A stretch of DNA of 12,285 nt from positions 1-12,285 of the forward strand of contig CAZBGI010000093.1 in NCBI GenBank assembly GCA_964491395.1, written 5' to 3'. The notes beneath the pieces are model-generated. The model did not search any database and was not told the origin of the DNA. It saw only the letters and a program-made list of their open reading frames with translations. The stretch comes from SKVR01 sp964491395. GTDB taxonomy: Bacteria; Bacteroidota; Bacteroidia; Bacteroidales; UBA7960. The position numbers and the translations under genes are program-made. Positions 1 through 5,840 of the stretch are shown here, piece after piece. Each line of letters starts with the position of its first letter. The stretch's first letter is position 1.

Positions 1-2
1 AG

Positions 3-119
3 ATAGTTCAAAAAGATCTTCTCACTGCAAGAGATAAATGGTTAATTTTGGCCTCCCTTAATCCTATCGTGTATACAGGCATTCAGGGTAAAAAAGCATC
101 GTACTTATTGATATTTTAA
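3..119 (+). CDS. C-terminal end of an unidentified protein (5' part outside window)
   Basis: An open frame enters from the left edge and runs 38 codons to a TAA at 117-119. The peptide reads plausibly as the end of a folded protein (...KWLILASLNPIVYTGIQG...) and shows normal mixed hydrophobic/polar composition. The stop lies only 7 bp before the start of the CNNM/CorC-like gene, the tight spacing expected for co-transcribed genes. I do not recognise the family from so short a piece. It could be a chance open frame, but the length to the window edge, the composition and the spacing favour a real gene end. Confidence 0.45.
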   Translation: MVQKDLLTARDKWLILASLNPIVYTGIQGKKASYLLIF

Positions 120-126
120 TTCCAAA

Positions 127-1194
127 ATGATAACCTTATTCGCTTATTTATTTCTTGCCTTATTTGTTTCCTTTGTTTGCTCCATCATGGAAGCAGTTCT
201 GCTTTCCACTCCTCAATCTTTTCTGATAGTAAAGAGAGAAAGTGGACAGGTTTGGGCCAGGTCATTCATCGACATGAAATATAACATTGACAAACCTTTG
301 TCGGCAATTCTAACCCTAAATACGATGGCACACACCATAGGAGCGGCCGGAGTGGGTGCGCAGGCAGTGAAAGTGTTCGGAGAAGCTTACTTTGGACTGG
401 TATCTGCCATTTTAACCATCCTGATTCTGGTTATTACGGAGATTATCCCCAAAACCATCGGAGCCCGGTTCTGGAAAAAACTTTCCAAATTAACCTATTA
501 TACCATCAAGACGATGCTGGTTATTACCTATCCCCTGGTGGTGATATCTTCTGTAATTATGAGAGCATTTTCGGGAAATACGAGTGAAGGTACTACCAGC
601 CGGGAAGAAATTGCAGCCCTGGCAAGCATTGGAATGCATGAAGGTTTGTTTACAGAAAAGGAGAATAAAATCATTCAAAATATCCTTAAACTCAAAATCA
701 TTAAAGTAAACGAGATAATGACTCCCAGGGTGGTGATGGCGAGTGCAGATGAGAATCTGCATTTGGATGAATTTTTGAAAAACAAAGATTATTTGCGATT
801 TTCCCGCATTCCTGTTTATGCTGAAGACGAAGAGAATATCACGGGATATGTGTTCAGACAGGAAGTCTTTGAAAATCTGGCGGAGGATAATTTCAGCCTG
901 AAACTGAAAGATATTAAGCGCAAAATCGTAATTGTTCCCGACTCCATGGCGTTGTTTTCTTTGTGGGAAAAACTATTGTTAAAAAAAGAACATATTGCGC
1001 TGATTGTGGATGAATATGGGGGGATAGATGGTATTGTAACCATGGAAGACGTAATTGAAACGCTGCTGGGGCTGGAAATTGTGGATGAAAAAGATACCAT
1101 TACGGATATGCAGAAATACGCGCGCGAGCGATGGGAAAAGAGACAGGTGAAATACAATCTCATGGACCAGCTACCTGAGAAAAAAGAAGCATAA
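127..1194 (+). CDS. CNNM/CorC-type membrane protein: DUF21 plus CBS pair
   Basis: A 355-aa inner-membrane protein of the CNNM/HlyC-CorC (hemolysin-like) family, proteins linked to divalent-cation (Mg2+/Co2+) transport. Residues 1-145 form the DUF21/CNNM transmembrane domain: hydrophobic segments near 3-25, 60-80, 88-108 and 128-145, with the family-type SIMEAVLLS start region and the conserved ITEIIPKTIG at 103-112. Residues about 196-250 (EIMTPR at 196-201) and 263-320 (HIALIVDEYGGIDGIVTMEDVIE) form the cytosolic CBS pair. After the second CBS only about 35 charged residues remain, so the C-terminal CorC_HlyC transporter-associated domain of longer family members is absent. Many short CNNM proteins share this layout, so it is not necessarily a truncation. 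The ATG is 7 bp after the preceding stop. Family call is sure; the transported ion is not visible. Confidence 0.9.
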   Translation: MITLFAYLFLALFVSFVCSIMEAVLLSTPQSFLIVKRESGQVWARSFIDMKYNIDKPLSAILTLNTMAHTIGAAGVGAQAVKVFGEAYFGLVSAILTILILVITEIIPKTIGARFWKKLSKLTYYTIKTMLVITYPLVVISSVIMRAFSGNTSEGTTSREEIAALASIGMHEGLFTEKENKIIQNILKLKIIKVNEIMTPRVVMASADENLHLDEFLKNKDYLRFSRIPVYAEDEENITGYVFRQEVFENLAEDNFSLKLKDIKRKIVIVPDSMALFSLWEKLLLKKEHIALIVDEYGGIDGIVTMEDVIETLLGLEIVDEKDTITDMQKYARERWEKRQVKYNLMDQLPEKKEA

Positions 1195-1306
1195 GAGTGT
1201 GTTGAAGGTTCTCAAAGTCTTTCTTGCATGCTGTTTCGTGTTGGTTTTCTCGATCCGATACATGCAGCCCGGATTTTGAAGCAATTCTATATTTCCCTTA
1301 TCACAA

Positions 1307-1342
1307 CCCCACTGCACCTCATTCTATGCGCTGGGGTGTTTT
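1307..1342 (+). terminator. Possible intrinsic terminator after the CNNM/CorC gene
   Basis: CCCCACTGCA at 1307-1316 can pair with TGCGCTGGGG at 1327-1336 (ten positions, one mismatch and one G-T wobble) around a 10-nt loop, followed by TGTTTT at 1337-1342. It sits between convergent genes, 5 bp before the stop of the minus-strand glycosidase-like gene. The U-run is short, so termination strength is uncertain. No T-run follows on the minus strand. Confidence 0.4.
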
Positions 1343-1347
1343 AGCAC

Positions 1348-2484
1348 TTATGAATCAAATTCTGTAATCCATGATAGAAATTCATTCCATGCCTTCTTTC
1401 TCGTGCCATCTTCATAGTTTATCAACCCGATGGTTTCTAACGACTCGGCAAACTGATCAATAAAGGCTTGTGGCATACCCTCATCTGCAAGCATTTCATT
1501 AAATATTTCTGTTACTTCCGGAGACCAATCCACCAACTGGAAATTGAATGCCGCTTTCAACCTTACTTCCTTTTTCATTTCCGAGAAGAACACTTCAAAG
1601 AATTTGCGCTGTATCTCCTGTGAACTATTAAGCGTGGTGTTCCCCGAATACATCCCCAATTCTTGAATAACAATGTTCTTTTCACCTGATACCTTCAGCA
1701 TTCTCTGGATGTCAGTTCTGATTTCATCTTCAGTTTGAGCAACATAATAAAGTGGTGGGGTAAACTCAGATTTTGCACCGTAAAAATTGAAGCAGGCTAC
1801 ATCACATGCTGCAAGTATTTTATACATGCCCGGCTTATCTTCATCCAGGCTACCTTCAGAAAAGGTAACTGTAACCGCCATGTTTTCATTTATCTGGTGT
1901 ATATGTTCTTTTATATCTTGTAAAAAAACAAGTATTTGTTTATCAAGACCAGGTACTTCTCCAAAGGAATTTTCGGCTTCATTACTAATCGAAATAAGAA
2001 AGCCATCATATTCCACCAACAATGGAATCACCCAATCCATTAGGTTTTTGAATCTTTGGATAAATTCAGGGTCATCAAAATCTTTCCCTTTTAAATCATC
2101 AGGCACTACGGGCTCACCACTGTCATAAGCAGAAATCAACAGAAATATTTGTAGTCCTTCAGCTTTCATTTCCATCAACCTTTGCTCAAAATTGATTTTG
2201 TCATAGTTATTAGGCGATGGTTCCAATTCCGGCCAGTCAATTTGTAACCGGGATACCGACATGCCGGCATTAATTGCATCTTCCCATCTGGCTTCCATGG
2301 AATCTGTGGTCGCAAGAGGATGCGAAGGGTTAAATCCCCGGATTGTTCCGATTCTGTTTATGCCGTTTAAAAGGGGGATTTCTCCCGCAATACTATCAAT
2401 CCGGGGTTTGGGAGGGGCTTCGTCTTTTGTGCATGCTGCTAAAAAAAAAGCTAATAACGTTAGGCTGAACTTTATTTTCTTCAT
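1348..2484 (-). CDS. Lipoprotein with clan GH-A-like TIM-barrel glycosidase fold
   Basis: A 378-aa predicted outer-membrane or periplasmic lipoprotein. The N-terminus MKKIKFSLTLLAFFLAAC is a signal peptide with lipobox LAAC (Cys18). The rest resembles a (beta/alpha)8 barrel of clan GH-A. MSVSRLQIDWPELEPSPNNYD (75-95) recalls the early-strand W-x-x-x-EP-x-x-G/N-x-YD segment. ISISNEAEN (164-172) matches the strand-4 Asn-Glu pair carrying the acid/base, here N168/E169. IVIQELGMYSG (271-281) matches strand 7 with its nucleophile, here E275. FNFQLVDWSP (313-322) is a plausible strand-8 segment with W320. The two Glu suggest an active retaining glycosidase, but the exact GH family and substrate are not readable; an inactive relative is possible. 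It is the last of a minus-strand lipoprotein series, 56 bp after the preceding gene, and probably co-transcribed with it. Confidence 0.75.
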   Translation of the reverse strand: MKKIKFSLTLLAFFLAACTKDEAPPKPRIDSIAGEIPLLNGINRIGTIRGFNPSHPLATTDSMEARWEDAINAGMSVSRLQIDWPELEPSPNNYDKINFEQRLMEMKAEGLQIFLLISAYDSGEPVVPDDLKGKDFDDPEFIQRFKNLMDWVIPLLVEYDGFLISISNEAENSFGEVPGLDKQILVFLQDIKEHIHQINENMAVTVTFSEGSLDEDKPGMYKILAACDVACFNFYGAKSEFTPPLYYVAQTEDEIRTDIQRMLKVSGEKNIVIQELGMYSGNTTLNSSQEIQRKFFEVFFSEMKKEVRLKAAFNFQLVDWSPEVTEIFNEMLADEGMPQAFIDQFAESLETIGLINYEDGTRKKAWNEFLSWITEFDS

Positions 2485-2540
2485 TTCTATTTATATGCGT
2501 TTAAGTTTTTTTTGTCTGAAGCACCATTTTTTATGTTCGC

Positions 2541-3353
2541 TTAAGGACAAGTGATGTCTGCACCGGCAGAGTCCCAGCAATAAAATTCATCGGTTCCGAA
2601 AACCTTCGGATCTTTGATACGGCCGGCCCTGGTTAGGGTATCCCACTGTATTTCGGTAAGGTTGTCAGCCCCTTTGTTGAAAATGTCATAAAAAGCATTG
2701 TAGGGTGTATCGGTGGTTTTTCTGTATGCTATATAACCACCATTCTCAGAGCCGTCAGGAACAATATTCGTATAAGTAATGCCTGCGTTTTCATCATCGT
2801 TTCTGAACCATTCGATAGCAATATAGGGGATGTTTTCAGTGGGTGATTTGTACAGTGTCCATTCACCCTGTTCCTGGCTGTGGTAGGAGGTTCCTGTAAA
2901 CCACAGGAAATCTGTATAAGAATCTTGTCCTTCTTTACTGATATACATGTTCCAGTCTGCCGTGTCTCCGTTGTTTATTCCGTACAACCGGGCTGTAAAC
3001 GTGTTGATTCCTACTTCTACATCATACGACCATAACCATGATCCATCGGACTGAAGAGTTGGCGTATGATTAAAGGCTTCCCGGAAAGAAGCTACCGGAA
3101 TGGCAAGATGTAGTGTTATTACGGTATTCCACAGGGCTACATTGACTACAGCGAGGTTGCGGTGCACATAGGTATCATTGTTTGACTGGCTTTTGGTCTC
3201 TTCATTAAACTCAGAGAAATTCATCACCATGGATGATACGGGGGGAAGTTCGGGTGGGGTGCTCTGTTCTTCCTTGTCACATCCTGTGAGCGGAAAAAGC
3301 ATTATAGATACAAGGGCGAGAAGGATAACATTGATTTTTCTGTTCTTTTTCAT
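2541..3353 (-). CDS. Trp-rich conserved lipoprotein of unknown function
   Basis: A 270-aa lipoprotein: signal peptide 1-24 with lipobox LTGC (Cys25), then a Pro/Ser/Glu-rich linker to about residue 40. The mature part is rich in Trp and Tyr and alternates like a beta-sandwich (WLWSYDVEVG at 106-115, ADWNMYIS at 132-139, DFLWFTGTSYH at 148-158, GEWTLY at 163-168, IAIEWFRND at 179-187, ITYTNIVP at 192-199). It ends with two cysteines (C259, C269), a possible disulfide. I recall similar uncharacterised lipoproteins in Bacteroidetes, but no named domain or function, and no enzyme motif is visible. A ligand- or glycan-binding surface role is only an inference from aromatic content and location. 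It lies between two other lipoprotein genes on the same strand, with 139 bp upstream that hold a possible promoter and a dyad. Confidence 0.75.
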   Translation of the reverse strand: MKKNRKINVILLALVSIMLFPLTGCDKEEQSTPPELPPVSSMVMNFSEFNEETKSQSNNDTYVHRNLAVVNVALWNTVITLHLAIPVASFREAFNHTPTLQSDGSWLWSYDVEVGINTFTARLYGINNGDTADWNMYISKEGQDSYTDFLWFTGTSYHSQEQGEWTLYKSPTENIPYIAIEWFRNDDENAGITYTNIVPDGSENGGYIAYRKTTDTPYNAFYDIFNKGADNLTEIQWDTLTRAGRIKDPKVFGTDEFYCWDSAGADITCP

Positions 3354-3411
3354 ACAATAGTTTTTTGGGGGGTGAATTGTGGCTAAATACTCTTTTTATT
3401 AAAATACAGAA

Positions 3412-3419
3412 CGAAAATA
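3412..3419 (-). promoter_or_regulatory. Possible -7 box upstream of the 270-aa lipoprotein gene
   Basis: On the minus strand the sequence reads TATTTTCG, one mismatch from the Bacteroidetes -7 consensus TAnnTTTG, 58 bp before the ATG at 3353. No clear -33 TTTG partner is seen in the expected spacing. It would allow this gene and the glycosidase-like gene to be transcribed separately from the upstream unit. Weak evidence. Confidence 0.25.
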
Positions 3420-3438
3420 CGATTATTCAGAAAGTTTA

Positions 3439-3476
3439 CTATCCGTATAACGCTTAAATGAGCACTATACGGATAG
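3439..3476. promoter_or_regulatory. Perfect 11-bp inverted repeat between two lipoprotein genes
   Basis: CTATCCGTATA (3439-3449) is the exact reverse complement of TATACGGATAG (3466-3476), separated by 16 nt. It follows the stop of the 394-aa lipoprotein gene by 16 bp. There is no T-run on either side, so it is not a textbook intrinsic terminator. It could be a 3'-end stabilising hairpin, a factor-assisted stop, or an operator for the downstream gene. Confidence 0.5.
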
Positions 3477-3492
3477 AAATAAGGGGAAATTG

Positions 3493-4677
3493 TTATTCAT
3501 CAAAAGTGATGGATAAATTGAGAATCTCTGCAGGGTTAAAGGGAGCAAGGTTCTGGATATGTTCTGTGAGTGGCAAATAATCGTCTGAGGGAGCTGTGCC
3601 TGCCTGTACGAATCCGGAGGCATTAAAATAGCCGGGTGCCTGGGTGTTGTAAAGATACGTGTCGAGTAGTTCGTTGTCTATTCCGGGCCAGACACTCAAA
3701 ACCTGATTGCGCAATACATTGTAAACAGAATAGGTTTCCAGCAGGACTTCGCGATCGGTCTCGTCCAGACCTACCGGGGGTAAACCCACTTCTGCCACGG
3801 CCATATCCTGGTTTTCCAGGGCAGCAGCAACAAAAGCCCAGTTAAAACCGGTTTCATTGTTATAAAATTGTGCATTGGGATGCTGGGAGTTGCCATAGAG
3901 GGTCACCTGGTCCCCATTTTTCCCCACAAACATTTTCATGTTATCCATTCCAAAAGGTTCTTGCAGCGGGCTGGGCAGGGGGAAACCCGAGATGCTGACA
4001 AACATGTGCGCTTCGTATCCCAGGTTGCCGGTTTCGCTGTAGTCTATGCGAAAGCTGGTTTCTGCGTAACTCTCTTCGGTGGTGCGGTCACAGTTATAGG
4101 GATTGATAAGGGCAATTCCCGAGAGGGGATTCCAGCTCCAGAAAACCTGCAGCCCGATGTTGCTCTGTCCGTTTTCTGTGCTGCCTTCTGCATCTGAGAT
4201 CGTAAGACGGTATTGCCAGTTTTGATCCTCATATACGGCATTCTCTATAATTTCCAGATGTTTGGCCCGGCCATCTTCATCACTGATATAGGTGAGCTCA
4301 AGAGGTCTGTTGAGGTTGTGCACGGCAATGGACAACATGATGTTCTGCGCCAGCTCAGCTCCACTTTCAGCTGCAGCAATGAACGTGCGCAGATGCTGGT
4401 AAATGTGGTTGCCATTCATCGTGTCTGCCTGCATTGACTTTATCGATTCGCCGGAACTTATAGAGCCCGGTATTTCTACCATAAAGCGGTCAGGAATGAT
4501 GGTGTCGGGTTCGTTGTCGGGTCCCAGGGTTTCTTTTTCGCAGGATGAAAAAACCATTAACATGGCGAGAAGCAGAAAGCCCGCAAACACTTTAAGAGGG
4601 TAGAGGGCAGGGTTCATGGTACGAAGGGTAAGTCTGATTTGACGGGTTTCCATCATTTTCTTTTTCATAAGAATCAT
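3493..4677 (-). CDS. Lipoprotein of unknown function, likely partner of the TonB receptor
   Basis: A 394-aa lipoprotein. Lipobox FSSC (Cys46) follows the hydrophobic stretch 29-45. The N-region is unusually long if the first ATG is used; ATG codons at residues 4, 8, 9 and 21 are alternatives, and residue 21 (MNPALYPLKVFAGFLLLAML) gives a normal-sized signal peptide. No named domain is recognised. The mature part is acidic and beta-rich in appearance (ELTYISDEDGRAKHLEII at 127-144, DQNWQYRLTISDAEG at 151-165, IGLQVFWSWNP at 174-184, SFRIDYSETGNLGYEAHMFVSISGF at 208-232), followed by a more helical C-terminal third (ETDREVLLETYSVYNVLRNQVLSVW at 306-330). It has its own upstream copy of the bipartite element also found before fecR, which suggests control by the same ECF sigma factor and a role at the outer membrane with the receptor. 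That role is inference. Confidence 0.75.
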   Translation of the reverse strand: MILMKKKMMETRQIRLTLRTMNPALYPLKVFAGFLLLAMLMVFSSCEKETLGPDNEPDTIIPDRFMVEIPGSISSGESIKSMQADTMNGNHIYQHLRTFIAAAESGAELAQNIMLSIAVHNLNRPLELTYISDEDGRAKHLEIIENAVYEDQNWQYRLTISDAEGSTENGQSNIGLQVFWSWNPLSGIALINPYNCDRTTEESYAETSFRIDYSETGNLGYEAHMFVSISGFPLPSPLQEPFGMDNMKMFVGKNGDQVTLYGNSQHPNAQFYNNETGFNWAFVAAALENQDMAVAEVGLPPVGLDETDREVLLETYSVYNVLRNQVLSVWPGIDNELLDTYLYNTQAPGYFNASGFVQAGTAPSDDYLPLTEHIQNLAPFNPAEILNLSITFDE

Positions 4678-4698
4678 TTTAATGGTTTATAATGGGTG

Positions 4699-4753
4699 TT
4701 TTCGCTTTTAATACACCACAATGATCATTTACCCTTATGTGGGAGAAAAATAA
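4699..4753. repeat. 55-bp direct repeat, copy left of the assembly gap
   Basis: All 55 bases up to the first N are identical to 4854-4908, the first 55 bases after the gap. The match ends exactly at the gap on this side and begins exactly at the gap on the other. This is the signature of two contigs that share a k-mer-sized overlap and were joined by a fixed-size N spacer. Genuine tandem repetition is the alternative. Confidence 0.95.
4709..4740 (-). promoter_or_regulatory. Candidate ECF-sigma promoter of the 394-aa lipoprotein gene
   Basis: On the minus strand: ACATAAGGGTAAA (4740-4728), 10 variable nt, then GGTGTATTA (4717-4709). The same two blocks with the same 10-nt spacer stand before fecR (21 of 22 block positions identical, spacers unrelated). 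The downstream block ends 31 nt before the ATG at 4677, a normal promoter-to-start distance. Reading the blocks as -35-like and -10-like boxes of the local sigma factor is inference from this shared arrangement. Confidence 0.55.
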
Positions 4754-4853
4754 NNNNNNNNNNNNNNNNNNNNNNNNNNNNNNNNNNNNNNNNNNNNNNN
4801 NNNNNNNNNNNNNNNNNNNNNNNNNNNNNNNNNNNNNNNNNNNNNNNNNNNNN
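4754..4853. other. Assembly gap of 100 N
   Basis: Exactly 100 undetermined bases, the conventional size for a gap of unknown length. Frames read through it have no meaning. Given the 55-bp identity of the flanks, the real sequence is probably a simple overlap (gap length zero or negative) or a tandem array of the flanking unit. Confidence 0.98.
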
Positions 4854-4908
4854 TTTTCGCTTTTAATACACCACAATGATCATTTACCCTTATGTGGGAG
4901 AAAAATAA
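4854..4908. repeat. 55-bp direct repeat, copy right of the assembly gap
   Basis: Identical to 4699-4753 over its whole length, starting at the first base after the N run. If this is an overlap artefact, only one copy exists in the genome and the spacer between the DUF4249 gene and the 394-aa lipoprotein gene is about 141 bp. Confidence 0.95.
4864..4895 (-). promoter_or_regulatory. Second copy of the candidate ECF-sigma element, beyond the gap
   Basis: Same bipartite element as 4709-4740, carried by the 55-bp repeat. It is downstream of the DUF4249 stop. If the repeat is an assembly artefact this is the same site counted twice; if the repeat is real it is a second promoter element. Confidence 0.3.
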
Positions 4909-4973
4909 TTTTTAATTTTTGAGTCCACTCTGAAAAGTCATATTTACCGGACACCCCATGATATCTCAACAAC

Positions 4974-5840
4974 TCATTCTACAAGAAGTGTGTCGCGAAT
5001 TACAGCACACGTGCTGAAATAACCCCATCCCTCGTTCGAGATATTGCCGGGCAGATTGGCCCTGGCGGTTTCAAAAAGGCTTCCCTGCCATTGGGTTTCC
5101 GACAGCAGGGCTCTTAAATAAGCTCCGTATTCGTTATTGAGTGAATACTTGGAAAAATATACTATGCTCCCTTCCGGAAAATAGACGCTCTCTTCATTCT
5201 GGGGGAAGATGATGTAGCTCACATCGATGGTGCTGAGAGTATATAACCTGAGTTGTGCCCGGGCAATTGAATCAGGATGGTCGTAGCCCGGCAAGTGATT
5301 CCATTCAATCTCGGCTTCATACATGGCCTGTTCGAAAGGACTGTATTTACCGTTGTTCCATTTAATGCTGTACAGCCCCCTTTCAGCATGGAAAATAAAT
5401 TCCGGTGATTCAAAAGGCAATACAGGCACCATATAGGTTTCCGCTTCAAATCGTTGGTCTTCCTTTTCTATGGTAAGATGATATGAGTTTTCCACTGTTG
5501 CTGCGAAAGGTACGTTGCTGAGATAGGTGCCGGGCAATTGGGGTGATTCTGAGAAATGAATGGTTTGGCTGCCACGGGTAATTTTTACATTGGCCAGGCT
5601 ACAGGGCACAGGATTTTCGTTCAGATTTCCAAATGGATAAGTGAGTTGAAGTTGCTGAATTTTGAACTCGTTGGTTATTCTTGCATCTACAACGATGGTG
5701 CTGTCCGTGTTTGGTTCCAATTGCCAGTGTATACCTTTTTCGCAGGCTGAGAATACCCATAGCATAAGGAGTAGAAACGGAATTTCTTTCCCTCCCGGTA
5801 TGCTGGTTTCAAAGGTGCTTATTTTACTTCTTCTGGTCAT
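4974..5840 (-). CDS. DUF4249 lipoprotein paired with the TonB-dependent receptor
   Basis: A 288-aa lipoprotein of the DUF4249 family, which in Bacteroidetes typically sits directly after a TonB-dependent receptor and is thought to be its outer-membrane partner; the molecular function is not established. Lipobox FSAC (Cys33) follows the hydrophobic stretch 21-32. The mature start STIVVDARITNEFKIQQLQLTYP (47-69) and the C-terminal LLSETQWQGSLFETARANLPGNISNEGWGYFSTCAV (about residues 245-280) are the family-type blocks, the latter with the characteristic N-x-x-GNISNxxxGYFS core. The start is secure: ATG overlaps the receptor stop as ATGA, implying translational coupling, and no nearer in-frame ATG precedes the signal core. 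Length is within, though toward the lower end of, what is usual for the family. Confidence 0.88.
   Translation of the reverse strand: MTRRSKISTFETSIPGGKEIPFLLLMLWVFSACEKGIHWQLEPNTDSTIVVDARITNEFKIQQLQLTYPFGNLNENPVPCSLANVKITRGSQTIHFSESPQLPGTYLSNVPFAATVENSYHLTIEKEDQRFEAETYMVPVLPFESPEFIFHAERGLYSIKWNNGKYSPFEQAMYEAEIEWNHLPGYDHPDSIARAQLRLYTLSTIDVSYIIFPQNEESVYFPEGSIVYFSKYSLNNEYGAYLRALLSETQWQGSLFETARANLPGNISNEGWGYFSTCAVIRDTLLVE

Noticed and set aside
86..112. AGGGTAAA on the plus strand before the CNNM/CorC gene, similar to the first block of the sigma-factor element
   Set aside because: The second block GGTGTAYTA is absent at the required 10-nt spacing, and the sequence lies inside the partial upstream reading frame.
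3474..3492. ATAAGGGGAAAT on the plus strand, resembling the first block of the element
   Set aside because: Wrong strand for the local genes, no second block, and a different G-run.
4679..4922. Open frames on both strands running through the N stretch
   Set aside because: They are open only because undetermined bases hide stops; the visible parts are the 55-bp repeat and promoter-like sequence.
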